A stretch of 17,529 nucleotides of DNA from JAQVQN01 sp964557205 (GTDB lineage: Bacteria; Verrucomicrobiota; Kiritimatiellia; RFP12; UBA1067). The stretch spans positions 1 through 17,529 of the forward strand of contig CAZKZI010000060.1 of assembly GCA_964557205.1 (NCBI GenBank). The letters run 5' to 3'. The notes below the pieces were generated by a model. It was not told where the DNA came from and did not search any database. It saw nothing but the letters and a program-made list of their open reading frames with translations. Shown here piece by piece: positions 6,187 through 14,449 of this stretch; position 1 is the first letter of the stretch; every line of letters begins with the position of its first letter. A program made the translations under genes and the position numbers.

Positions 6187-7455
6187 ATGAAGCATCGGCA
6201 TGACACTGTTGTGATCTTGGATTTCGGAGCCATCAATAGCCAGGCGACGGCTAAAGTAATCCGTTCGCTTGAAGTCTTCTGTGAGGTGCTGCCTTTCTCC
6301 GCCAGCGCGGAACGCATTGCCGCACTGGCGCCCAAAGCCATAGTGCTGCAACGCGGCCGGGCATGCGGTGCTGCCACCATCGGAGTCGATCCTGCCGCCG
6401 ATACCGCCGCTTTCGGCGTGCCCGTGCTGGACCTGATGGACAAAACCTGCGATGCCGCCACACTCCGTCCGTTCCTGTTCGAGCAATGTGCCGTTAAACC
6501 AGACTGGACCACCGAAAGCTTTATCGAAGATGCGATCCGCGACATACGCGAGACCGTCGGCAACCGCAAGGTGCTGCTTGCCATGTCGGGCGGGGTCGAC
6601 TCCTCGGTCTGCGCCGTGCTGGCCCACCAGGCCGTCGGCGAGCAGTTAACCTGCGTCTTTGTGGACCACGGACTGATGCGCAAAGACGAACCTCAGGAGG
6701 TCTGCTCGGTTTTCCGTGACCATTTCGGCATCGCCCTCCGGCATATCGAATCTGAAGCGCGTTTTCTCGAAAAACTGACGGGGGTCATCGACCCGGAACG
6801 TAAGCGCAAGATTATCGGCGAGGAGTTCATCCGGGTGTTCGAGGAGGAAGCCCGCACCGCAGGCGAGCCCGACTATCTGGTACAGGGCACCATCTACCCC
6901 GACATCATTGAAAGCGGCGGGGACGGCGGCAAGCCGGTCAAGGCGCACCACAATGTCGGCGGTCTGCCCAAGCACATCGATTTCAAAGGTTTGGTTGAGC
7001 CCCTGAAATATCTCTTCAAGGACGAGGTGCGCCAGGTCGCTCTGGCGCTGGGCATACCGCGCTCGATCGCCATGCGCCAACCTTTCCCGGGACCGGGGTT
7101 GGGCGTGCGGTGCATCGGCGAGCTGACCAAAGAGAAGCTGGATATCCTGCGCGAAGCCGATGCCATATTCCGCGCGGCAGTCGTCGAATCCGGCCTGGAG
7201 AATCAGGCCAACCAGTATTTCGCGGTGCTGACCGGCAACCGCTCGGTCGGTATAACCAACGACGCCCGAACCTACGCCTACACCGTGGCGCTGCGCGCGG
7301 TGAAAACCTCGGATTTCATGACCGCGCGTTTCGTCAAGCTGCCAATGGATCTGCTGGAGACCATCTCCGAGAGCATAACTTCCCATGTGCCGCAGGTCAA
7401 CCGCGTGGTCTACGACATCACCAGCAAACCGCCCTCCACGATTGAGTGGGAGTAA
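6187..7455 (+). CDS. guaA: GMP synthase with a truncated, catalytically dead glutaminase domain
   Basis: GuaA aminates XMP to GMP. Here the ATP-pyrophosphatase half is intact: the P-loop SGGVDSS is at 134-140, followed by GTIYPDIIES, HHNVGGLPK and RQPFPGPGLGVR, and it ends KPPSTIEWE like the normal dimerisation domain. The protein is 422 residues against about 510-525 usually. Residues 7-84 still match the start of the class I amidotransferase domain (ILDFGAINSQ for ILDFGSQYTQ; FGVPV). The oxyanion SGGP has become QRGR (55-58), and the position of the nucleophilic Cys in GVCYG is Met84. The sequence then jumps to FLFEQCAVKPDWT, omitting about 100 residues with the catalytic His and Glu. It should use free ammonia or a separate glutaminase. 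The start has GGAGAG upstream. It is the only plus-strand gene here, ending 17 bases from the convergent DUF4091 gene. Confidence 0.93.
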   Translation: MKHRHDTVVILDFGAINSQATAKVIRSLEVFCEVLPFSASAERIAALAPKAIVLQRGRACGAATIGVDPAADTAAFGVPVLDLMDKTCDAATLRPFLFEQCAVKPDWTTESFIEDAIRDIRETVGNRKVLLAMSGGVDSSVCAVLAHQAVGEQLTCVFVDHGLMRKDEPQEVCSVFRDHFGIALRHIESEARFLEKLTGVIDPERKRKIIGEEFIRVFEEEARTAGEPDYLVQGTIYPDIIESGGDGGKPVKAHHNVGGLPKHIDFKGLVEPLKYLFKDEVRQVALALGIPRSIAMRQPFPGPGLGVRCIGELTKEKLDILREADAIFRAAVVESGLENQANQYFAVLTGNRSVGITNDARTYAYTVALRAVKTSDFMTARFVKLPMDLLETISESITSHVPQVNRVVYDITSKPPSTIEWE

Positions 7456-7472
7456 GCGTGAGCGCAGCGTCA

Positions 7473-10400
7473 CTAGAGCTTGAGTAGCGCCACAATCGCG
7501 CGGGCCAGTTTTTCACGGTGCGACTCGATCGGAGCCGGGTCGCGTGTGAAGCGCGTCAGACTTGCAGACACTTCCGCCGGAACGGTTAGCAGCGCCTCCG
7601 TGCGGGCACGTTCGCGCACGTCCAATTTGTCGCCCTTCTGCGCCAACAGGCGTTTCAGGATTGCGAAGTACTCGTAATCCTCAATGCCGTCACGCAGCAT
7701 CTCGAGGCGGAAAGAACTCACCGGAGCATCCAGCACCGGTGCCTGCGGCCGACCGTCCGCCGCCGCCAGCGGCGGATACATGAAACGCCCGTCACCGTTG
7801 CCCCAAGCACGCTTAGTTCCGGGCGCAACGTTATACCCTCTCACCCATCCCATCGGATCAAGATAAGGGTTCTGCGGCGCCGACCGGTCCGGATAGGCCA
7901 CGTCACTGTGCCAATACACCGTCTCCCAAATCAGTATGCCGGTCACGCGTTCGGCCCAAGTCTGCCACAGCCACACCCGCATCTCCGTGCCCGGATGGTC
8001 TATGAACAGAGTGGCGTAAGGCGTTTTAGGCCCGCAGCAGACGTACCACCAGAACTGGTCCCCCGCCGTGCGGCGCTCTTCGACGCCTGCGACATTCAAA
8101 GAAGGTGTCAGCGGACACCACAGGTTTGGCCCGCCGACCAAACCTTCCTCCACCTGCTCAGTAAGCATACGCCGCAACCTCGGCGCATGCTTTTTTAGCG
8201 TTGCAAAACCCTGCATCACAAACTCATAGTCTTTAGGGGCGGGCTCGTCAAACCAATACACGTAAGCCTTGTCCAGCCAACCTTTGGCCCGCAGGTGATC
8301 CTCGATACCCTTGAGATATTTGCCCATCAGAATTTCGTATTCCGGTGTGCCGCCCTTGTACCCCAGAAACGAAGGTTCATGCCGTTCGTGGAATGTGCCG
8401 CCGCCAAGACCCTCTACACGCAAACGGAAAGTGTTGAAATTGTATGCGTCGAAAGCTCGCTCCATGGCCGTGTCCCAGGCCGCCCAGTCGAAGATCGGTT
8501 CCCAAGCGTTTATATCATCCGCCTTCTCCCACTTTACCTTCCAGCCGTCCATAGGTGCCGGGTTGTAGGGAGAAATGCGGTTATCCGCCAGCTTGCGCAG
8601 ATACTTGTCCATAACCTTGCGCCTGTCAGCAGGATCAGTAACGCCGTGATAACGTAATGCTCTGTTAAATCCGAATCCGAAAGCTGTCTCGCAAGTCATC
8701 GTGTCCGGTAGCGCGAATCCGAAGATCTCCACGCTCAGCGGAACTGTAACCTTCACATCTTCGGCCTCGACAGTCACAGTGCCGTGATAAATTCCCGCCG
8801 GCAGATCCGCCGGTGCCTTTAACTTGATCCAATACGGCTGATTGATTCCTGCTGACACTGTCACCGGCGTGTCTTGCGACAGCAAAGGATCAGGCCAATC
8901 TGCCAGTACGCCGGTTTTGTCAGTCTTCTGCGTCACCGGAACATACCCCACGCGCAGCACACTCACACTCTCTGACGGTATGCGGTGCTTGCCGCAAAAG
9001 AGTTCGCCTGCCTTGACCGTTACGTTTGTCAACTCTATCGCCGGTGTCACCACAAGTTGCACCGCCTCCCACTCGTTCCGCGCCAGCCGCAAGGCCAGTC
9101 CCTTGGCGGATTGACGCGGCAACGCGCGCGACCTGGGTATCTTCCAGCCTGACGAGGCTCGCCACAAGACTATTTCCGGGATACCCGAAGGCAGCCGCTC
9201 GCCGTATGAGTCGTCATAAAAATCCGGCACCGTCACCTGGCCGCGCGCCTTGAAAGCCTCACCCAGTTCCAGCGACATCTCCCACGCGCCGACACCCGGC
9301 GATGCATAAGGCACGCGCACATCCGTCGCGCCGGTCGGCAAGGTCACCGCCACGCTGTTTGTGCGCGATTCTCCGGACGGACGTGAAAACACCACCCTGG
9401 CAGCCGCTTCAAACGCCGCCCCAGTCTGGTTGCGCACCCGCATAGTGGCAAAATTTTCGCCGCCGGGAACCGCTTCGCCCAGCCCCAGCACCTTGACTCT
9501 CAGACGCGGCACTTGCGACTCAGTGACCACATACTGTGTGCCGCCCTTGGCCTGTATCGGCTCGCCGTCAACATCACCCTCGAAACGGTACGCATAGACC
9601 TGCAGGTCGCACTTCGGCTTGTCTCCGCGCAGCCGCACATGCACAGCCTCAGCCGGAAACATCTCCTTCGGCAGCGCCAGTTTCTGTGTTCCGGTGTTGG
9701 TGACCACGCCAACCGCGATCCACTCCTTCATGTCCGATGACACCTCGATCGGCAACCCGCCCGAAACGTAATACCCGCACGTCACTTCGACTTGTCCGGA
9801 CAGCAGCCTGCGTCCCGCCAGCGCGTGCCGGTAGGCCACCCGCTGTTCAACGCCGAAACACCAGCGGATGGAGTTGAAACGAGCCGTGAACCCCGCCAGC
9901 GGACGGCTGTGGTTCCGAAACTCGCCGCGCAACGGGGCATCAAAGACATAGCGTACGCCCTCAATCCGCTCGCCCTCACCCAACAGCAACTCGCCGAAAC
10001 TGCGGTAAACCGGCTTCACCTCTTCCAGCCTGGCTTGAGTAAAGATAGCCGTGCCCTTAAGATGCCACTGTCCCAACCGTACCCCGGAGGACAGCATTTC
10101 TTTACGTGCAGGCGTTGCGAACACATTATGGTTAAAGCCCCATTCGCGCCCCGGCACCCCGATGTCTACATTGGCAAAACTCGGCCCGCTGATCACCGTC
10201 CCACCGCCAGCGTCCTCCCCGCGCACGCCGAATGACAGACGGTAGACCCGGTTCGGCAAAAACTCCACAGGCTCCGAGAGCCACGCGTTCGAATCCTCGC
10301 CGCTGCCTGTGACTGTCAGGCAGCCACCGTCTTCGCCCTCCGCCCGCAGCCATGCGCCTTGCCCGCCTGACAGGCTCCAACCCGCAGGTGACCGGTCGCC

Positions 10401-10496
10401 TGCGGTAAAACCGCCGTTCGGTAAAAGCTCCCCCGTCCCCGTCATAGCAAACGCCGCCGCTGCCAGTGCCGCTATCAGTAGCATATTTATTCTCAT
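7473..10496 (-). CDS. Secreted DUF4091 protein, putative glycoside hydrolase
   Basis: A 1007-residue exported protein. Residues 1-22 form a signal peptide (MRINMLLIAALAAAAFAMTG). The first roughly 480 residues look like several beta-sandwich modules, including a carbohydrate-binding-like start (LLPNGGFTAGDRSPAGWSL) and CARDB/Ig-like stretches. From about 480 on it matches the DUF4091 / GH123-related barrel layout: AVQLVVTP, the motif YVYWFDEP with Asp750-Glu751 in the place of the acidic catalytic pair, GPNLWCPLTPS, a Trp-rich segment, and the family signature RLEMLRDGIEDYEYF (about 930-944). Related proteins include N-acetylgalactosaminidases, but the substrate here is unknown. AAGG lies about 5 bases before the ATG. 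It follows the EEP-fold gene by 70 bases in the same direction and converges on guaA. It likely acts on polysaccharide outside the cytoplasm. Confidence 0.88.
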   Translation of the reverse strand: MRINMLLIAALAAAAFAMTGTGELLPNGGFTAGDRSPAGWSLSGGQGAWLRAEGEDGGCLTVTGSGEDSNAWLSEPVEFLPNRVYRLSFGVRGEDAGGGTVISGPSFANVDIGVPGREWGFNHNVFATPARKEMLSSGVRLGQWHLKGTAIFTQARLEEVKPVYRSFGELLLGEGERIEGVRYVFDAPLRGEFRNHSRPLAGFTARFNSIRWCFGVEQRVAYRHALAGRRLLSGQVEVTCGYYVSGGLPIEVSSDMKEWIAVGVVTNTGTQKLALPKEMFPAEAVHVRLRGDKPKCDLQVYAYRFEGDVDGEPIQAKGGTQYVVTESQVPRLRVKVLGLGEAVPGGENFATMRVRNQTGAAFEAAARVVFSRPSGESRTNSVAVTLPTGATDVRVPYASPGVGAWEMSLELGEAFKARGQVTVPDFYDDSYGERLPSGIPEIVLWRASSGWKIPRSRALPRQSAKGLALRLARNEWEAVQLVVTPAIELTNVTVKAGELFCGKHRIPSESVSVLRVGYVPVTQKTDKTGVLADWPDPLLSQDTPVTVSAGINQPYWIKLKAPADLPAGIYHGTVTVEAEDVKVTVPLSVEIFGFALPDTMTCETAFGFGFNRALRYHGVTDPADRRKVMDKYLRKLADNRISPYNPAPMDGWKVKWEKADDINAWEPIFDWAAWDTAMERAFDAYNFNTFRLRVEGLGGGTFHERHEPSFLGYKGGTPEYEILMGKYLKGIEDHLRAKGWLDKAYVYWFDEPAPKDYEFVMQGFATLKKHAPRLRRMLTEQVEEGLVGGPNLWCPLTPSLNVAGVEERRTAGDQFWWYVCCGPKTPYATLFIDHPGTEMRVWLWQTWAERVTGILIWETVYWHSDVAYPDRSAPQNPYLDPMGWVRGYNVAPGTKRAWGNGDGRFMYPPLAAADGRPQAPVLDAPVSSFRLEMLRDGIEDYEYFAILKRLLAQKGDKLDVRERARTEALLTVPAEVSASLTRFTRDPAPIESHREKLARAIVALLKL

Positions 10497-10516
10497 AATT
10501 ACCTTATTTCACATTC

Positions 10517-10540
10517 TGGGCGACCTTCCTATGCCGCCCA
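10517..10540 (-). other. Hairpin between the EEP-fold and DUF4091 genes
   Basis: TGGGCG (10517-10522) and CGCCCA (10535-10540) form a perfect 6-bp stem with a 12-base loop in the 70-base gap. On the minus strand it is followed by GAATGTG rather than a T-run, so it is not a typical terminator. It could act as an mRNA-processing or attenuating structure ahead of the DUF4091 gene. Confidence 0.3.
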
Positions 10541-10566
10541 AATACACCCGCACAGTAGCTGCCGCA

Positions 10567-11589
10567 TCAATCTCTTGCGTAAAGCGTGACACGCACAGGA
10601 AAATGGTCGGAGTATCCGGTGAAGTAAACGTCGCCGACCGTTTTATTGCGCACGCGGCGGAAAGGCAGCGGGTGCCCCTCTTTGTCACACTGCGACTCGC
10701 CCTTGATTATCTCATAGCTGCCGGGACGCACACCCCACGGCGCGCACGTCTCGGTCTCCGCCAGCATGCCTTGTGAGACGCTGATAGAGTCCAAGGTGTT
10801 CCAATGCTGTTTGGGCGCGTAGAAATAGGTTCCGCGCTGATCTTCAGGTAACATCCCGGTCAGGTTATAAAACAACCTGCCTGATTGGTCATCGCGCACC
10901 ATCCGTTCATCAACCAAAAATCCGGCTGCTTCGACCAGTATCGGCGACTCAGGCATGTCGTTGAAATCACCGGCCACCATGATAGCTGCCGCCGGATTGA
11001 CCGACAGACGCTGATCAAGATAAGCCCTTACAATCAGCGCCTCGCCGCGTCTTATCTCATCGCTCGCATCCTTCTTGCCGAGCTGCGACTTCCAATGATT
11101 AACCAGCAGCGTCAGAGCACGTCCGCCTACGACAAAATCTCCAATGAGAATCTCGCGCTGGCCGGAGACAGGCTGGAGCCAGTTCGTGGCCACAGCCGCA
11201 TGCCGCGAGAGTATCGCCACATCGATTCCCCGTTTCTCATCGCCGTCACGGTGCAGTATAAAGGGCATGTCATAATCGTGGCGTTCCTTTAAAGTCTCAA
11301 CAAGATCATCAAGCACACGACGGTTCTCGACTTCTGTCAGACCCAGAATGTCCGGCCGCATCTGCGCGATTACATCGGAAAGATGTTGTTGTTTAAGTTC
11401 ATACCGCGCCTCGGTCCAGCGCATCCATCCGCGCGGCGTATAACCGTCATCCCCTTTATTCAAAGGGTCATCTTCTGTGTCGAAAAGATTCTCGACGTTC
11501 CAACAAGCCACCACCAGTTGATCTGACGCGGCGCTGCCAAACGCGAACAGCGCCACACACAGGCAGATCCCCAGAAACCATGCTCTCAT
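10567..11589 (-). CDS. Exported endonuclease/exonuclease/phosphatase (EEP) fold protein
   Basis: The 340-residue product begins with a signal peptide (MRAWFLGICLCVALFAFGSA). It shows the metal-dependent EEP set in order: WNVENLFD (30-37), the metal-binding Glu in TEVEN (85-89), NHWKSQ (164-169), GDFND (207-211) and the catalytic SDH near the end (327-329). Proteins of this type are DNA/RNA nucleases or phosphodiesterases that work in the periplasm or outside the cell, and 'WNVENLFD...NHWKS' is typical of the secreted-nuclease branch. The ATG at 11589 is chosen because the signal peptide starts there and GGGGAGG lies just upstream; a start 16 codons earlier would bury the signal. It follows tsaD by 10 bases, so the two are cotranscribed. 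The physiological substrate is not evident. Confidence 0.87.
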   Translation of the reverse strand: MRAWFLGICLCVALFAFGSAASDQLVVACWNVENLFDTEDDPLNKGDDGYTPRGWMRWTEARYELKQQHLSDVIAQMRPDILGLTEVENRRVLDDLVETLKERHDYDMPFILHRDGDEKRGIDVAILSRHAAVATNWLQPVSGQREILIGDFVVGGRALTLLVNHWKSQLGKKDASDEIRRGEALIVRAYLDQRLSVNPAAAIMVAGDFNDMPESPILVEAAGFLVDERMVRDDQSGRLFYNLTGMLPEDQRGTYFYAPKQHWNTLDSISVSQGMLAETETCAPWGVRPGSYEIIKGESQCDKEGHPLPFRRVRNKTVGDVYFTGYSDHFPVRVTLYARD

Positions 11590-11599
11590 CACGCCTCCC

Positions 11600-12688
11600 C
11601 TATCCACGCCATCCCGTTTCAAGCGCCGGCGACACATCCAGCCTCAACGCATCAGACCCCCTCACGCCACCTCCGCTCCCGGCCAGACTGGCAATCATCG
11701 CCGCGTTGTCACCGCAAAAACGCGGCTCAGCCAGTAGCAGGCGTACCCCGGCATCATCCGCGACCTGCCGCAGTCTATCACGCAAACGCTGGTTGAGCGA
11801 AACTCCACCGCCGACCGCGAAAGTGCGGCAGGCACCTTCCCGCAGAGCCTGCGAACTGCGCTCCACCAGCGCCGACACTATGGCTTCCTGATAAGATGCG
11901 GAGATTTCAGCGACACGTTCATCACTCTCAGGCGGCGTCTTGCGCAGGCTGTACATGAGCGCGGTCTTCAAACCGCTGAAGCTCACGCACATTTCAGCGC
12001 TCAAATATCCTAAAGACGGATTGCCCCGGCGCGGCGCTCCCTTCGGGAAAGCCGTTGCGTCAAATTTTTTAGCCGCGGCAGCGGCCCGTTCGATCGCGGG
12101 GCCGCCAGGATAGCCCAACCCCAAAAGTTTGGCGGCTTTATCGAAAGCCTCGCCCGCCGCATCGTCCAGCGTCTGACCTATCAGCCGGTACTCGCCGACA
12201 CACGGCATCTCGATCCAACAGGTATGTCCGCCTGAAACCACTAAAGCCATCAAAGGAAAAGCCTCTGACAACGGAGGCGCGTCAGGGCTCAGAAAAACCG
12301 AATGTATATGGGCCTCGATGTGATTGATGCCGATCAGCGGCTTTTTCAGCCGCAGCGCCAATCCTTTGGCCGCTGAAAGACCTACAATCAGGGAACTCGC
12401 CAAACCCGGCCCGTAGGTCACCGCCACCGCGTCAATACTTTTCCACCACGCCGGGTCAACCCCGTTATCCGGCGATCCAGCAGACGCGAATGCGCCATGC
12501 ATGGCGTCACGGATCACTCCCGATATCTTTTCCAGATGACTGCGCGAGGCGATCTCCGGCACCACGCCGCCATAAGGCTGGTGCAAAGCCACCTGACTGA
12601 AAACCACGTTGGAAAGAACCTCAACCCCGTCCCTCACAACCGCGGCTGCCGACTCGTCGCACGAACTCTCAACTCCCAAAACAACCAT
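11600..12688 (-). CDS. tsaD: tRNA N6-threonylcarbamoyladenosine transferase, TsaD
   Basis: TsaD transfers the threonylcarbamoyl group to A37 of ANN-decoding tRNAs, working with TsaB and TsaE. The 362-residue protein starts MVVLGVESSCDES. It has the iron-binding pair His123/His127 in NHIEAH, VSGGHT (151-156), DDAAGEAFDKAAKLLGLGYPGG, FSGLKTA and GGGVSLNQRLRDR, so all hallmark motifs are present. I use the ATG at 12688, giving the family's usual short N terminus; a GTG at 12709 would add seven residues. The ribosome binding site for either is weak (GGCGG or a G-run). It lies in a string of minus-strand genes, 78 bases after the small secreted protein and 10 bases before the EEP gene. Nothing unusual is seen in the protein. 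Confidence 0.96.
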   Translation of the reverse strand: MVVLGVESSCDESAAAVVRDGVEVLSNVVFSQVALHQPYGGVVPEIASRSHLEKISGVIRDAMHGAFASAGSPDNGVDPAWWKSIDAVAVTYGPGLASSLIVGLSAAKGLALRLKKPLIGINHIEAHIHSVFLSPDAPPLSEAFPLMALVVSGGHTCWIEMPCVGEYRLIGQTLDDAAGEAFDKAAKLLGLGYPGGPAIERAAAAAKKFDATAFPKGAPRRGNPSLGYLSAEMCVSFSGLKTALMYSLRKTPPESDERVAEISASYQEAIVSALVERSSQALREGACRTFAVGGGVSLNQRLRDRLRQVADDAGVRLLLAEPRFCGDNAAMIASLAGSGGGVRGSDALRLDVSPALETGWRG

Positions 12689-12726
12689 ATCAAACCGCCG
12701 TAGCTTCACCCCCCGTTGATGATCTG

Positions 12727-12754
12727 CGCGCCCTTAAGAATCGACCGCGCCCTT
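12727..12754. repeat. Paired 9-bp direct repeat upstream of tsaD
   Basis: CGCGCCCTT occurs at 12727-12735 and again at 12746-12754, a 19-base period, within the 78-base gap between the hypothetical gene and tsaD. Two in-phase sites about two helical turns apart could bind a dimeric regulator, but two copies of a GC-rich 9-mer may also be chance. Confidence 0.3.
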
Positions 12755-12766
12755 TCGACCATCAAA

Positions 12767-13600
12767 TTACCAGAACTTCCACCATGCCCTCTTCTCCTTT
12801 GCGCCTTCATCGGCCATTTCTCCATAAAGCGACTTGACCCTCTGCGTGGCGGAAATGTCAGGATCTGTAATAGAGTTCCGCTCGACCACTTCAACCACGT
12901 CCGGTAAGGACCATAACAGGGTTCGGGCAAAGGCATCCTGTGTGGCGCGGTGTACCACCGTCACCTCTCCCTCCGGCGATATGTCCAGTTTGGGCTGCTG
13001 GCCGCGCATCATGTTTCCCAAATCTATCGAGTCCCAGACCCGCGCCCCGGGCTCGTCTACCATCTTGAGAAACAGACGGTCAACCTGGTTGCGGTGCCAG
13101 TAAACCAGCTTGAAGTTTCTGCGCAGGTCGGGACGTCCGACAAACATCTGCACACCTTCCATTAAAGGTATGCCCGGCAAGATGTCGAAACTCTTCTTGC
13201 TAGACTCATAGCGCATGCCAGCATGCACAAAAACTACCCGCACAACATATTTTCCCTCCTGCAACAAAGAGAACCACTTGTCAAGTTCCACTTTATGGCG
13301 AAAAGTCTGGCTGGGCTTCAACTGGAACGCGCCCGTCACCGGATCTTCATTGAATGCCTTGACCGAATTGTACTGCCCGTTTTTCGTGATCTCGATCAAG
13401 ACATGATCCTTGGAATCGGGCGCCCCGACATCCATCAGGTCACGTGTCGCATTCAATGCCTCTATCTGAACCAGAACCGGCTCGCCGACGATATAAACGT
13501 TGTAAGCCAAAGTCAAGCCTACATTGATCTGCTGGCCCAAGGACACCCCCGCCGACAACACCAGCACCACCAAAACTCTCATCTTGTTAATAAAGCTCAT
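12767..13600 (-). CDS. Exported protein of unknown function, Ig-like N-terminal half
   Basis: I do not recognise the 277-residue product. Residues 1-22 are a signal peptide (MSFINKMRVLVVLVLSAGVS, cleavage probably before QQ). Residues about 25-135 look like a beta-sandwich: 'YIVGEPVLVQIEALNAT', a strand-rich middle, 'LKPSQTFRHKVELDKWFSL' and 'GKYVVRVVF' are the pattern of BsuPI/CARDB/Ig-like domains that cap or bind proteins. The remainder is mixed helix and strand, ending in the aromatic tail AWWKFW. It overlaps the end of the metallo-hydrolase gene by 14 bases, and GGGAG lies 8 bases before its ATG, so it is probably translationally coupled to it. Function and partner are unknown; a periplasmic location is inferred from the signal only. 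Confidence 0.75.
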   Translation of the reverse strand: MSFINKMRVLVVLVLSAGVSLGQQINVGLTLAYNVYIVGEPVLVQIEALNATRDLMDVGAPDSKDHVLIEITKNGQYNSVKAFNEDPVTGAFQLKPSQTFRHKVELDKWFSLLQEGKYVVRVVFVHAGMRYESSKKSFDILPGIPLMEGVQMFVGRPDLRRNFKLVYWHRNQVDRLFLKMVDEPGARVWDSIDLGNMMRGQQPKLDISPEGEVTVVHRATQDAFARTLLWSLPDVVEVVERNSITDPDISATQRVKSLYGEMADEGAKEKRAWWKFW

Positions 13601-14411
13601 CGCATTCTCCCTGTCGTTCCACAACGTCGCAACCTTCCAGCCTCAACCGCATACCGTCATAACTGACCCGCACCGATGGCGGCAGTGTTTTCTCAAGGGT
13701 AGAGTGATCCATATCATGACAAAGATGGATCAGATAAGACTTGTCTGCACCTATCCTCTCCAGCAAAGCCAGCGTTTCAGCCAGACACAGGTGGGTCGGG
13801 TGCGGACGATACCGCAGAGCGTCGATGATCATCACATCCACGCTCTTCAGGATGTTGACTGTCTCATCTGGCATGGCTGAGCAATCCGGCACATATCCGA
13901 CTCTGCGACCCGCATACTCGAGCAGGTAGCCCGTCATCTTACGCCCGTGCCGGACTTCAAGCGGCGTCACAGTGACTTTGCCGATCATAAACGCACTGTC
14001 TACTTCCACAAAATCGATCAAGGGGCGGTACAACCCCTCCGGCGAAGGCTTGTTGCCGATATAGTGAAAAATCCTTCGCACATCTTCCAAGGTCACGCGG
14101 TCTCCGAAGGCGGGTATAACACCGCCTTTAAGGGTGTTGAACCTGCGGATGTCGTCGAATCCCATAATATGGTCGGCATGAGCGTGCGTGAACAAAACCG
14201 CGTCAACCCGCTCTATCCCCAGATCCAGCACCTGCTGCCGGAAATCCGGAGACGTGTCAATCACGAACGCTGTCTCGCCCGTGTCTACATAAAGGCTTGT
14301 GCGGCGGCGGTTGTTACGCGTGTCTGACGAGGAACACACCGGACAATGGCAGCCGATCATCGGCACCCCCACTGATGTCCCTGTGCCTAAAAAAACCAAA
14401 TCAATGAACAT
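13587..14411 (-). CDS. MBL-fold metallo-hydrolase, PhnP / RNase Z-like
   Basis: The 274-residue cytoplasmic protein begins MFIDLVFLGTGTSVGVPMIG and has the zinc motif HAHADH (76-81), with further ligand candidates His155, Asp176 and His229. A Cys cluster CHCPVC (21-26) is the extra structural zinc site seen in PhnP-type phosphodiesterases. 'TSPDFRQQ', 'YVPDCSAMPDE' and 'IIDALRYRPHPTH' are also typical. Members cleave cyclic phosphodiesters or act in cofactor pathways; the exact substrate is unknown. The ATG at 14411 has no Shine-Dalgarno but sits 7 bases after a TGTTATACT extended -10, so its mRNA may be leaderless. An in-frame TTG at 14453 would lie in the phosphatase gene and is rejected. 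Confidence 0.9.
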   Translation of the reverse strand: MFIDLVFLGTGTSVGVPMIGCHCPVCSSSDTRNNRRRTSLYVDTGETAFVIDTSPDFRQQVLDLGIERVDAVLFTHAHADHIMGFDDIRRFNTLKGGVIPAFGDRVTLEDVRRIFHYIGNKPSPEGLYRPLIDFVEVDSAFMIGKVTVTPLEVRHGRKMTGYLLEYAGRRVGYVPDCSAMPDETVNILKSVDVMIIDALRYRPHPTHLCLAETLALLERIGADKSYLIHLCHDMDHSTLEKTLPPSVRVSYDGMRLRLEGCDVVERQGECDELY

Positions 14412-14418
14412 GGGGTAA

Positions 14419-14427
14419 AGTATAACA
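14419..14427 (-). promoter_or_regulatory. Extended -10 promoter giving a leaderless metallo-hydrolase mRNA
   Basis: On the minus strand TGTTATACT (14427-14419) is an extended -10 box (TGn plus TATACT, 5 of 6). Seven bases separate it from the A of the ATG at 14411, the expected spacing to the transcription start. No clear -35 is seen, which extended -10 promoters tolerate. It lies in the 38-base gap after gph. Confidence 0.45.
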
Positions 14428-14449
14428 CAACCCCCGCTCCGTGCCACAA

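Noticed and set aside
6400..6490. Frameshift or assembly gap as the cause of the short GuaA
   Set aside because: The reading frame is continuous and rejoins the conserved sequence in frame (FGVPV directly to FLFEQC). The oxyanion loop is also altered (QRGR), which a simple frameshift would not explain. A misassembly cannot be fully excluded without reads.
7456..7472. Bidirectional terminator in the 17-base gap between guaA and the DUF4091 gene
   Set aside because: Only GTGA/TCAC can pair, with an 8-base loop and no T-tract.
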